From Parabacteroides sp. PH5-46 (GTDB lineage: Bacteria; Bacteroidota; Bacteroidia; Bacteroidales; Tannerellaceae): DNA of 64,000 bases. The notes below the pieces were generated by a model. It searched no databases and was not told the origin of the DNA. It saw nothing but the letters and a program-made list of their open reading frames with translations. Made by a program: the position numbers and the translations under genes. Location of the stretch: contig NZ_JARXXA010000014.1 of the NCBI RefSeq assembly GCF_029892785.1, forward strand, positions 1-64,000, read 5' to 3'. Position 1 is the first letter of the stretch, and each line of letters opens with the position of its first letter. Of this stretch, positions 17,903 to 26,385 are shown piece by piece.

Positions 17903-19258
17903 CTATTGAAAGCCTAACTTCTGCAAACCTTGCTGTACATCGGGATGACTCATAAAGAGTTTCCACAAGAGCTGCGAGCGGTAGTTTTCTATCATGACAG
18001 CAATAGGCCCCTGATCAATAGCCAGGTAATGGCGTGGATACCAGTTGTCTGTCTCGCTGAAAGCATCATAAAAGCCATAGATACCCCATACCTGATTGCC
18101 CATAGCATAGAGGCTCCTCATCACTTTCATTGATTCCTCCGGTGTATACACAATAGAAGACAGGGCTGCAGTAGGCGAAATAACCCCTAGGTCGTTTCGT
18201 TCATTAGGTGCATGTGCCGAATATCCTTTTACGGAATAACTGGCGGTAAGCCCCCACATGTCTTCCCCATAGCCTTTATAGCCTTTCGGATTGCGGATAC
18301 AATACGCTCTGTTTATTAATGTATAGTTCCGCATTTCGTCAAAATAGTTCACATACTGATCAGATAAACCATTGGGGTTTAAGCCAAGAAAGGAGTAATG
18401 CGCCCAGAACAAAGGGCCAGCTTCTGTTCCCTGGTAGCGGAATGTCAAAGGGATCCCTTCTACCGTATGAGGAGATAGTATGGCTCCATTTTCAGCCCAG
18501 CCCTCATGATAAACCTCTGCCGGGATAGTGTATGTAGGAGAAGCTGCTGCCAATACATACATAATCAGACATTCGTTATATCCTCTTACCGGGAAATTCA
18601 TCTCCCAGGCATATTCAGGGCTCCAATGCCAGTACAGCACATTCTGCCCATTCTGATACCAACTCCATTCTACTTCCCTCCAGAGCTTGTCTATACGAGC
18701 TGCTAAGGCTTTTTCCTCTTCCGAGCCGTTTACATAATATTGATGAACAGCTAGTAAGCCTTGGAAGAGGAAAGCTGTTTCTACCAGGTCTCCCCCATTG
18801 TCTTTGGTGCCAAAAGGCTTTACCTTGCCTGTTTCGCCATATAGCCAATGAGGAAACGCTCCGTGGAAACGATCGGCACTTTCAAGAAAGTCCAGAATCC
18901 GGCTAAAGCGCATAAACCCTTCACTAGGGGTAATATACCCTCTCTCAATACCTGCTATCAGTGCCATTATCCCAAAGCCGCTTCCTCCTGTAGTTATCAC
19001 ATTTTTATCGTTCTCCGGATAGTAATCATCGGCATGGAAACGCTCGCGCGCCAGTCCGCTGTTAGGCTCTGCTCCTTCCCAGAAATAGTTAAAAGTACGC
19101 CGTTGCACACTATCAAGCAAGGCCTGATCAGATAGTTCCTCAACAGGTGCTTTAATATCCGACTCTTCATCTTCAGTCAAACGATTGTTTGCCTTATTAG
19201 AGCAAGAGAAGCTTAATGTAACACCTAGTAATAAAACAAAGAAAACAGTTCTATTCAT
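17903..19258 (-). CDS. GH144-like beta-1,2-glucan hydrolase lipoprotein
   Basis: A 451-residue protein of the glycoamylase-like (alpha/alpha)6-barrel family (PF10091, GH144). It begins with a lipoprotein signal ending LSFSC (Cys about 19), so it is probably anchored to the outer membrane or periplasm. Family-typical stretches are TFNYFWEGAEPNSGLARER, TTGGSGFGIMALIAGIERG and the C-terminal YDAFSETDNWYPRHYLAIDQ. GH144 enzymes characterised so far, including one from Parabacteroides distasonis, act on beta-1,2-glucans and can release sophorose. Here it is the last gene of a susC-susD-GH3-GH144 operon, so sophorose could pass to the GH3 enzyme. The older label glucoamylase is misleading. Confidence 0.8.
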   Translation of the reverse strand: MNRTVFFVLLLGVTLSFSCSNKANNRLTEDEESDIKAPVEELSDQALLDSVQRRTFNYFWEGAEPNSGLARERFHADDYYPENDKNVITTGGSGFGIMALIAGIERGYITPSEGFMRFSRILDFLESADRFHGAFPHWLYGETGKVKPFGTKDNGGDLVETAFLFQGLLAVHQYYVNGSEEEKALAARIDKLWREVEWSWYQNGQNVLYWHWSPEYAWEMNFPVRGYNECLIMYVLAAASPTYTIPAEVYHEGWAENGAILSPHTVEGIPLTFRYQGTEAGPLFWAHYSFLGLNPNGLSDQYVNYFDEMRNYTLINRAYCIRNPKGYKGYGEDMWGLTASYSVKGYSAHAPNERNDLGVISPTAALSSIVYTPEESMKVMRSLYAMGNQVWGIYGFYDAFSETDNWYPRHYLAIDQGPIAVMIENYRSQLLWKLFMSHPDVQQGLQKLGFQ

Positions 19259-19281
19259 GGGTCGTATATTTGAAATTTCAA

Positions 19282-21564
19282 TTACTTAATCAGCGAAAAT
19301 CCGGCAGACAGTATATCATGGCTGTTACCACCAACCATCACCTTAAATTCACCTGGTTCCGATACATATTCCAGATCGTAATTATAGAATTTCAGCAGTT
19401 CCGGAGTAATCTTAAAACGAACGGTCTTTGACTCTCCTGCCTTCAACTCTATCTTTTCAAAACCTTTCAACTCTTTTACCGGACGGGTGATACTTCCTAC
19501 CAAATCGCGGATGTATAATTGAACAACCTCCTTCCCTACTGTTTTTCCGGTATTTGTTACCGTTACAGAAGCGATGATTTCACCCTTGCTGTCCATTGAG
19601 GAAGCGCTCAGGTTCAGGTCGCTATACCGGAATTGAGTATAACTTAAGCCATATCCGAAAGGATAAAGCGGCTCGTTACTAACATCCAGATAGTTGCTCC
19701 TGAACTTCTCAAACCAACGTCCCTCTGCTAATGGGCGACCCGTATTTTTATGATTATAATATAGAGGTATTTGGCCTACGTTCTGTGGGAAAGTCATAGC
19801 TAGTTTCCCACTGGGATTGACATCGCCAAACAAGACATCACCTATGGCATGAGCTGCCTCGCTGCCACCAAACCATACATTCAGAATAGCCGGAACATGG
19901 GCGTCTTCCCAAGTTAAGGTCAGCGGGCGACCGGCAAATACGACTAAAACAACCGGTTTACCTGTTTTCAGCAAGGCTGCCAGCAATTCTTTCTGTACGT
20001 CGAGAATATCCAGGTTTGTACGACTGCTTGCTTCACCACTGAACTCCGAGGTTTCACCTAAGGCAGCCACAATTACATCTGCCTGTCCGGCAATACGTAT
20101 AGCCTCTTCCTGAAGTTGTTCGTTCGTACGTTCATCACGTCCCAGTTCACGTCCAAACATGGATGCGTTTTTCTCCAAGTCGGCATCAGCCGTCAGGTTA
20201 CTACCCTTGGCATAAAGCACTTTCACCCCTTTTCCTGCTACAGACTGTATACCTTCTACCAAAGTAGCCGGTTTGGTCAGGTCTACCGCAACACTCCATG
20301 TGCCCGGCATATTAGACCGGGTATTGGCCAAGGGGCCTACTACAGCGATTGTTCCTTCTTTTTTAAGAGGCAAGGTGTTGGCTTCATTCTTCAGAAGCAC
20401 AAAGCTTTCCGACGCCAGTTTACGGGCAAATGCTCTGTGTTCCGGAGTGTAGATATCCGTCTTCACCCTTTTGTCGTCAAAATACTTGTACGGATTTTGA
20501 AACAAGCCTAATTTGTACTTTGCTTCCAAGATGCGGCGACAGGCCTGATCAATATCAGCCATTGAGACAACACCCTCTTTTACTGATTTTGCGAGTGTTC
20601 CGCCAAAACCTTCGGAAACCATATCCATGTCGACTCCGGCTTTCAATGCACGGGCAGAAACAGCCTGCAAATCACCGATCCCGTGATCTACCATTTCCAT
20701 AATACCGGTATAATCAGTTACTACAAAGCCTTTGAAACCCCATTGATCGCGAAGTACATCTGTCATCAGCCATTTATTGGCAGTAGCCGGAACGCCATCC
20801 ACTTCATTGAAGGATGCCATCACGCTACCTATTCCCGCTTCAACTGCTGCTTGATAAGGATACATATACTCATTAAACATCCGAAGACGGCTCATATCCA
20901 CCGTATTATAATCGCGCCCGGCCTCTCCTGCTCCATATAAAGCGTAATGCTTCACACAAGCCATGATGTGCGTATTGTCAGAATAGCTGTTATCTCCCTG
21001 ATAACCACGCACCATTGCCTTGGCAAATTCACCTGCCAGGAAAGGATCTTCTCCGGCTCCTTCGGAAACGCGCCCCCAACGGGGGTCGCGTGAGATGTCA
21101 ACCATAGGACTGAATGTCCAGAAGATACCATCGGCACTCGCTTCTATAGCAGCTATACGAGCCGACTGTTCTATCGCTTTCATGTCCCAACTGGCCGCCA
21201 ATCCTAAAGGAATGGGAAATACTGTTTCGTAGCCGTGAATCACATCCATCCCGAATATCAGCGGGATCTTCAGGCGGCTCTCTTCAACTGCCAGGCGCTG
21301 AACTTCCTTTATCTTGTCCAGCCCTTTGATATTGAATAAACCACCAACCTGTCCTTTTCTTATTTTGTCTGCTATATCACTGCTTTGAGCCTGCCCGGTG
21401 GTAATATCACCGGCTCCGGGCAGGTTCAGTTGCCCTATCTTTTCCTCCAACGTCATTTGCTCCATCAGCTCGTCTATGAAACGATCCATCCGGGCATCTT
21501 TCGTTTGGGCTTGTATAGTTTCAAATGCCAGCAGACAACATATTCCTAAAAATAGCGTCTTCAT
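19282..21564 (-). CDS. bglX: GH3 beta-glucosidase, BglX-like
   Basis: A 760-residue periplasmic glycoside hydrolase family 3 enzyme with an N-terminal signal peptide (cleavage after about IQAQ). It has the (beta/alpha)8 barrel, the alpha/beta sandwich and a C-terminal fibronectin-III-like domain (NTGKTVGKEVVQLYIRD). The nucleophile Asp is in GFVVTDYTGIME (about residue 282) and the acid/base Glu in FSGEASSRTNLDI (about 511). The gene is 11 nt after susD and 23 nt before the GH144 gene. The likely job is cleaving sophorose or other short beta-glucosides into glucose. Linkage preference cannot be read from sequence alone. Confidence 0.92.
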   Translation of the reverse strand: MKTLFLGICCLLAFETIQAQTKDARMDRFIDELMEQMTLEEKIGQLNLPGAGDITTGQAQSSDIADKIRKGQVGGLFNIKGLDKIKEVQRLAVEESRLKIPLIFGMDVIHGYETVFPIPLGLAASWDMKAIEQSARIAAIEASADGIFWTFSPMVDISRDPRWGRVSEGAGEDPFLAGEFAKAMVRGYQGDNSYSDNTHIMACVKHYALYGAGEAGRDYNTVDMSRLRMFNEYMYPYQAAVEAGIGSVMASFNEVDGVPATANKWLMTDVLRDQWGFKGFVVTDYTGIMEMVDHGIGDLQAVSARALKAGVDMDMVSEGFGGTLAKSVKEGVVSMADIDQACRRILEAKYKLGLFQNPYKYFDDKRVKTDIYTPEHRAFARKLASESFVLLKNEANTLPLKKEGTIAVVGPLANTRSNMPGTWSVAVDLTKPATLVEGIQSVAGKGVKVLYAKGSNLTADADLEKNASMFGRELGRDERTNEQLQEEAIRIAGQADVIVAALGETSEFSGEASSRTNLDILDVQKELLAALLKTGKPVVLVVFAGRPLTLTWEDAHVPAILNVWFGGSEAAHAIGDVLFGDVNPSGKLAMTFPQNVGQIPLYYNHKNTGRPLAEGRWFEKFRSNYLDVSNEPLYPFGYGLSYTQFRYSDLNLSASSMDSKGEIIASVTVTNTGKTVGKEVVQLYIRDLVGSITRPVKELKGFEKIELKAGESKTVRFKITPELLKFYNYDLEYVSEPGEFKVMVGGNSHDILSAGFSLIK

Positions 21565-21575
21565 AGGCTATCTAA

Positions 21576-22991
21576 TTACCAGCCAGGATTCTGAGTAATT
21601 GTTTCAACTTCCAATATCTGTTTATTCGGTATTGGGAACAACTCATGTTTTCCGGCTACGAAGTTCTTGCCTGCTTTTGCCATCGCTTCCGCAGCTTGCC
21701 CGGTACGTACCAAATCAGCCCAACGGTCATGCTCGAAAGCCAACTCCAGACGACGTTCGTTCCAGATAGCTTTGCGTATTTCACTCTGGTTTGTTGTCGT
21801 AACATTTGGAAGTTTTGCACGATTACGCACTTTATTCAAAGCAGCAAGCGCCTCATTTGTCTTCCCTAATTCGTTGGCTGCTTCAGCCTGGATCAGGTAT
21901 ATCTCGCCTAAGCGAAGCATGCGTATATTCTTGTCGCCATCATCTGAGCCTGCATTAGCACTTGAATAAGCCTTGTAGTTATACATCGGATTTTCTGTTG
22001 CACCTACGATTCGACCATCCCACAAAACAGAATTACGGAAGATAATAGTTGCATTCCTACGAATGGTATCCCCTGCCTCGTTAAATGCCGCCAACAGATT
22101 GTCAGAAGGTGTATTAAATCCCCATCCCCATCCTGTTTCTCCACGGGCTCCTTGTGTAGCTGAGTATTGTTGTACACCATGAGCGATGGATTCACCTCTG
22201 GCTTGTATTTCGAAGATAGACTCTGTACCATTTTCAGCAGACGCACGCCAGATAACGGAGTAATCAGATTCAAGTCCGTATTCTCCAGAACTAATTACAG
22301 TTGTAGCATATTCATACGCTTGTTCCCATTTTTCCTGATATAGGTAAACCTTTGAAAGCAAGCTCTGAGCTGCACCTTTTGTTGCACGTCCCAAATCGGC
22401 TGAAGCATAGCCACTTTTAACCGGCAAGCCATTGATAGCATCCTGCAAGTCTTTTTCAATATAAGCATAAACCTCTGCTTTGGGAGCTCTTACTGAAGGA
22501 TCTCCATCCTGAATTGGAATATCACCCCAACCTCTTACCAAATAAAAATAGCATAAACCACGGAGGAACTTGGCTTCTCCTATCAGGCGGTTCTTATATG
22601 CCTCATCGGTAAGACCGTAGCTTTCGGTATATTCGATGCTTTGTGTAGCACGCCCGATTGTTTTATACCAACGTTTCCACATAGCCTCTGACGAACCGGA
22701 TGTACTGGTGAAAGTCAGATCATCATACAAGTTTTTATCCGAGCCGTTATCGCTTGGAGAACTACCTTTGTCGGCATTGTCTGATATAATTTCAGTCATC
22801 GCAAGATACGAGAAGGCATAATCCCAATCGGTAAACATACCGTATGTAGCATTTACAAACATTTCCGGAGTATAGACTTCTTCACTGTCTCCGGCCTCTA
22901 CTTTTTCTTGTGAAGGGACATCCAGAAAATCGCTACACCCTGTAAATGTAATCGCAAGTGCGGATACGATCCCTATATATATTTTTTTCAT
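21576..22991 (-). CDS. susD: SusD/RagB-family glycan-binding lipoprotein
   Basis: A 471-residue outer-membrane surface lipoprotein that caps the SusC channel and binds oligosaccharide. The signal ends at ITFTGCSDFLD (Cys about 19). Typical SusD segments are GEAKFLRGLCYFYLVRGWGDIP (residues around 140-160, TPR-like helices) and the C-terminal RNRAKLPNVT...AIWNERRLELAFEHDRWADLVRTG. It is separated from susC by 21 nt and from the GH3 gene by 11 nt. Context suggests a beta-1,2-glucan ligand, which is inferred from the GH144 partner. Confidence 0.93.
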   Translation of the reverse strand: MKKIYIGIVSALAITFTGCSDFLDVPSQEKVEAGDSEEVYTPEMFVNATYGMFTDWDYAFSYLAMTEIISDNADKGSSPSDNGSDKNLYDDLTFTSTSGSSEAMWKRWYKTIGRATQSIEYTESYGLTDEAYKNRLIGEAKFLRGLCYFYLVRGWGDIPIQDGDPSVRAPKAEVYAYIEKDLQDAINGLPVKSGYASADLGRATKGAAQSLLSKVYLYQEKWEQAYEYATTVISSGEYGLESDYSVIWRASAENGTESIFEIQARGESIAHGVQQYSATQGARGETGWGWGFNTPSDNLLAAFNEAGDTIRRNATIIFRNSVLWDGRIVGATENPMYNYKAYSSANAGSDDGDKNIRMLRLGEIYLIQAEAANELGKTNEALAALNKVRNRAKLPNVTTTNQSEIRKAIWNERRLELAFEHDRWADLVRTGQAAEAMAKAGKNFVAGKHELFPIPNKQILEVETITQNPGW

Positions 22992-23012
22992 GACGATACA
23001 ATATTTAGATTA

Positions 23013-26000
23013 TTAGAATGATAAATTAACTCCGAAAAGGAAATTACGAGTTGTCGGATAAGCTGACAATTCTATACCTGTTGTTCCTTTCGGATCCCCG
23101 TTTGAAACGTCCGGATCAGTAGAATAACCTGCTATTTCAGGCGTGAATCCTGAATAACCTGTAAACATGAATGGGTTCTGAGCTGTGAAGTACAGTCTCA
23201 GTCTGCTTCCACTAAACACCAGGTCATTAAATGTATAACCTAATGTGATGTTGTTGATACGGAAGTAGGCGCCACTTTCAAGGAAGTAGTTGGATGAGTA
23301 CGAGTCGCGATTAGCTCCCGGATGGCTGTTAGTTGAACCGGCACCTTTCCATCTGTTTTTATAAGTGTCGTGAGTAATATTTTCTCCGCCATCGATACGT
23401 CCGTGTTTCAGGCCGTTATACACTTTGTTGCCTGCTACTCCGTAGCCATCAACACTAAAGTCGAAGTTTTTGTATTCCAAGCCAATATGCACACCATAGT
23501 TAGATGTCGGCAAATACGAACCGAAGAATTTCTTGTCGCGGTTATCGATGATGCCGTCATCATTCTGGTCTTTGTAGCGGAGGTAGCCCGGTTTGGGTGT
23601 TCCTGCCTTTGCGTTGTTCGGATCATCTATTTCTGCCTGATTTTGCCATACGCCGTCTACTTCATACATCCACCATGCGTAGATAGGTTGTCCTTCCTGC
23701 AAGCGTTTGGTGATCTGTCCGTCGTTCAGGCTACCACCTGTTGCTCCGTCATATGTAGGTGTTACGCTTTGTACTTCATTCTTATTATATGAGTAGTTAG
23801 CGCCAACTTCATATACCAGTCCGTTTGCCAGTTGGTCTCTCCAGGTCAATCCAAGCTCGATACCGTTATTCTTCACCTTGGCACCATGCGCATAAAAGTT
23901 TGCTTCGTACATAGAACTCTGTGTCGGTGTAACGTCTAATATAGCGTTTGTATTTGTTTTGTCGTAATAGTCGATACTACCGGATAAGCGGTCGTTCAGG
24001 AATGCAAAGTCAAGACCTAAGCCCCACTCGCGTGTAACCTCCCATGTCAAGTCTACGGCAGGTGTACCAAATGCAGAACCGTACACGAGGCTTTGGTTCG
24101 GGCCAAATACATAGTTATAGTTGTAGCTACCCGGATCAGTCAAGATCTGCGACACGTTCAGCGGAACATCCTGGTTCCCCAGTTTACCCCAGGTACCTCT
24201 CAATTTGAGGTAACTGATTGAAGTTATATCCTGCATAAAGTCTTCGCGTGAGATCGTCCAGCCTGCACCGAATGAAGGGAAAGTTCCCCAATAGTCACCT
24301 GTTGATTTAAACACGCTGCTACCGTCGCGGCGGATCGTAGCCGATACATAGTATTTATGGTCGAAGTTATATTGCAAACGTGCAAAATAAGAGGCCAGTG
24401 TACGCGGCGTATAGTAGTAGTGGTTTACTTCCTTTGCATAAGCATCCGAAGCCATACCCAGGTTCCAATATTGCTTTTTAGACGGTACATCGTATGCTTT
24501 CAGAATCGATGTATTACCAATACCTGTCTTTTCGCGTGAAAGCCCGGCTACTACTTCTACATTATGTTTTTCGAAGCTCTTCTGGAAAGTCAAGTATCCT
24601 TCCCATATCCAGCGATAGGTTTCTACATCGCGGAAACGTAATGAATTATCAGCATAGGTTGTAACTGACGTGTTAGCTGCTTTCAGGCCTTCAAATTCTC
24701 CTTCTGTCCGGCGAGGATCGGCATTCAACCAAGCGCCTTTAATATTAGAGAACTGACGATTCTTGCTGAAATATTTCGTAGCACCAAAGCGTGAGTTTGC
24801 TTTCAGGAAATCAAAAATCTTAAATTCACCTTCTATACCACCCTGTACTGTAAATGTTTTGTTCCGTTCGTTGGCATTATCTACTGTGTACAAGGGGTTT
24901 CCGATTGAATTCAGTTTACCGAAGATATCACCGTCTGCTCCTTCATAGCCTACCACACCAGTTGTTTTATTTACAAACGAAGTACCGTAGCGTCCGTTTG
25001 CATATCTGGTAGGAACTAAAGGCGACTGTCTGTAGGCTTCCGTAAAAGCTCCATACGGTTTTACATCTTCGTTTTCAAACGCAATACTCAGATTTTGAGT
25101 AAATTTCAAACGATCGTTAAAGAACTTATATACATTGTTATTACGGATCGTAGTACGTTGGTAGTTTTGTCCGTCTAGCAATCCTTCTTCATCATAAAAG
25201 TTGTAGCTGAAGAAATAATCAACGGCTTTGCTACCACCTGATAAAGAAACTACATTATTCGTTGTAATACCATTGCTGATCAGTTCGTCGTACCAGTCTG
25301 TATTATACGGCTGTTGAGACGCATCCTTCAACAAATAAGCATTGGCGTCTCCACCATCGATAAGCACCTGTTGGTTTTGGTTGAAATACTCAACATATTG
25401 TGAAGCATTAGCCATTTTCACTTTGTTGAGTACTGTTTTGATTCCTACATACGATTCTACACCAATACGGGCTTTACCTTCCTGCCCTTTCTTTGTTGTA
25501 ATCAGGATAACTCCATTTGCAGCTCTTACCCCATAGATAGAAGCAGATGATGCATCCTTCAAGATATCCATCGTTAGGATGTCGGAAGAACTGATGTTTT
25601 TGATATCATCAACCGGGAAGCCGTCTACGATATAGAGCGGGTTACGCCCTCCTAAAGCTGTTCCCAAACCACGAACAACCACCGACGGGGTAGAGCCCGG
25701 AGCATCCGTATTGATAATATTAATACCGGACACCTTACCCTGTATAGACTGCACGGCATTCAAGGCAGGTTGTTTCAGGATAGTTTCTGCCGATACACTT
25801 CCGATAGCACCGGTAAGGTCGGCCTTCTTCGCCGTACCATATCCGATCACCACTGTTTCGCCCAGCACTTGTGAGTCTTCCTCCAGAACAACATTCACAG
25901 TCATACTTGCACCTACCGTAACAGTCTGCGGCTTCAATCCCAGATAGGAAAAAACAAGAGCATCTCCTTGCTTGGCGTTTATTGCATACTGCCCGTCGAT

Positions 26001-26198
26001 ATCCGTAATAGTACCGGTAGTAGTGCCTTGTATGGTTATGTTTACTCCCGGTAGCGGATCTTTATATTGATCCGTAACGGTTCCCCTCACAACATTCTGA
26101 GCATAAGTATTCATTATGCCCATCACAAATGTTAAGAACAATAAAAGGCATATCCTTTTACCACTCCCACGTTTAAGATAAAATTCTCTAATTTTCAT
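23013..26198 (-). CDS. susC: SusC/RagA-family TonB-linked outer membrane transporter
   Basis: A TonB-dependent importer of oligosaccharides, about 1061 residues. After a signal peptide ending MNTYAQ come a carboxypeptidase-D-like beta-sandwich (VRGTVTDQYKDPLPGVNI, TGTITDIDGQYAI), the plug domain (IQGKVSGINIINTDAPG, LYIVDGFPVDDIKNISSSDI, SIYGVRAANGVILITTKKG) and a 22-strand barrel ending with the aromatic FLFGVNLSF. I place the start at the ATG at 26198. The longer frame from 26258 would start inside the promoter: ATGAAGTCTTTATTTTTG contains the -7 box TATTTTTG. It is first in the operon with susD, GH3 and GH144. Confidence 0.94.
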   Translation of the reverse strand: MKIREFYLKRGSGKRICLLLFLTFVMGIMNTYAQNVVRGTVTDQYKDPLPGVNITIQGTTTGTITDIDGQYAINAKQGDALVFSYLGLKPQTVTVGASMTVNVVLEEDSQVLGETVVIGYGTAKKADLTGAIGSVSAETILKQPALNAVQSIQGKVSGINIINTDAPGSTPSVVVRGLGTALGGRNPLYIVDGFPVDDIKNISSSDILTMDILKDASSASIYGVRAANGVILITTKKGQEGKARIGVESYVGIKTVLNKVKMANASQYVEYFNQNQQVLIDGGDANAYLLKDASQQPYNTDWYDELISNGITTNNVVSLSGGSKAVDYFFSYNFYDEEGLLDGQNYQRTTIRNNNVYKFFNDRLKFTQNLSIAFENEDVKPYGAFTEAYRQSPLVPTRYANGRYGTSFVNKTTGVVGYEGADGDIFGKLNSIGNPLYTVDNANERNKTFTVQGGIEGEFKIFDFLKANSRFGATKYFSKNRQFSNIKGAWLNADPRRTEGEFEGLKAANTSVTTYADNSLRFRDVETYRWIWEGYLTFQKSFEKHNVEVVAGLSREKTGIGNTSILKAYDVPSKKQYWNLGMASDAYAKEVNHYYYTPRTLASYFARLQYNFDHKYYVSATIRRDGSSVFKSTGDYWGTFPSFGAGWTISREDFMQDITSISYLKLRGTWGKLGNQDVPLNVSQILTDPGSYNYNYVFGPNQSLVYGSAFGTPAVDLTWEVTREWGLGLDFAFLNDRLSGSIDYYDKTNTNAILDVTPTQSSMYEANFYAHGAKVKNNGIELGLTWRDQLANGLVYEVGANYSYNKNEVQSVTPTYDGATGGSLNDGQITKRLQEGQPIYAWWMYEVDGVWQNQAEIDDPNNAKAGTPKPGYLRYKDQNDDGIIDNRDKKFFGSYLPTSNYGVHIGLEYKNFDFSVDGYGVAGNKVYNGLKHGRIDGGENITHDTYKNRWKGAGSTNSHPGANRDSYSSNYFLESGAYFRINNITLGYTFNDLVFSGSRLRLYFTAQNPFMFTGYSGFTPEIAGYSTDPDVSNGDPKGTTGIELSAYPTTRNFLFGVNLSF

Positions 26199-26240
26199 GG
26201 ATTCTACTTTTTTGATTAGACCTTCGTAAATAGATTTTGA

Positions 26241-26248
26241 CAAAAATA
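26241..26248 (-). promoter_or_regulatory. -7 box of the susC operon
   Basis: TATTTTTG on the minus strand fits TAnnTTTG and gives a leader of about 36 nt to the ATG at 26198. A regulator site for the adjacent SusR-like protein should lie just upstream (26255-26385), but no clear palindrome stands out there. Confidence 0.6.
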
Positions 26249-26385
26249 AAGACTTCATTCACTTTTTTTAAAAAATGCCTATCACTACGAGTACTTCTCT
26301 TCGTTTTTTAACAAATCCAAGACCTCACGATTACCTCTCACCTAAAAGTAATCGCCTTATTTACAGATGTATAAAAAAGAAAGAA

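Noticed and set aside
26199-26258. A SusC start 20 codons upstream at 26258
   Set aside because: That ATG lies within the -7 promoter region (ATGAAGTCTTTATTTTTG), and the signal peptide is well placed from the ATG at 26198.
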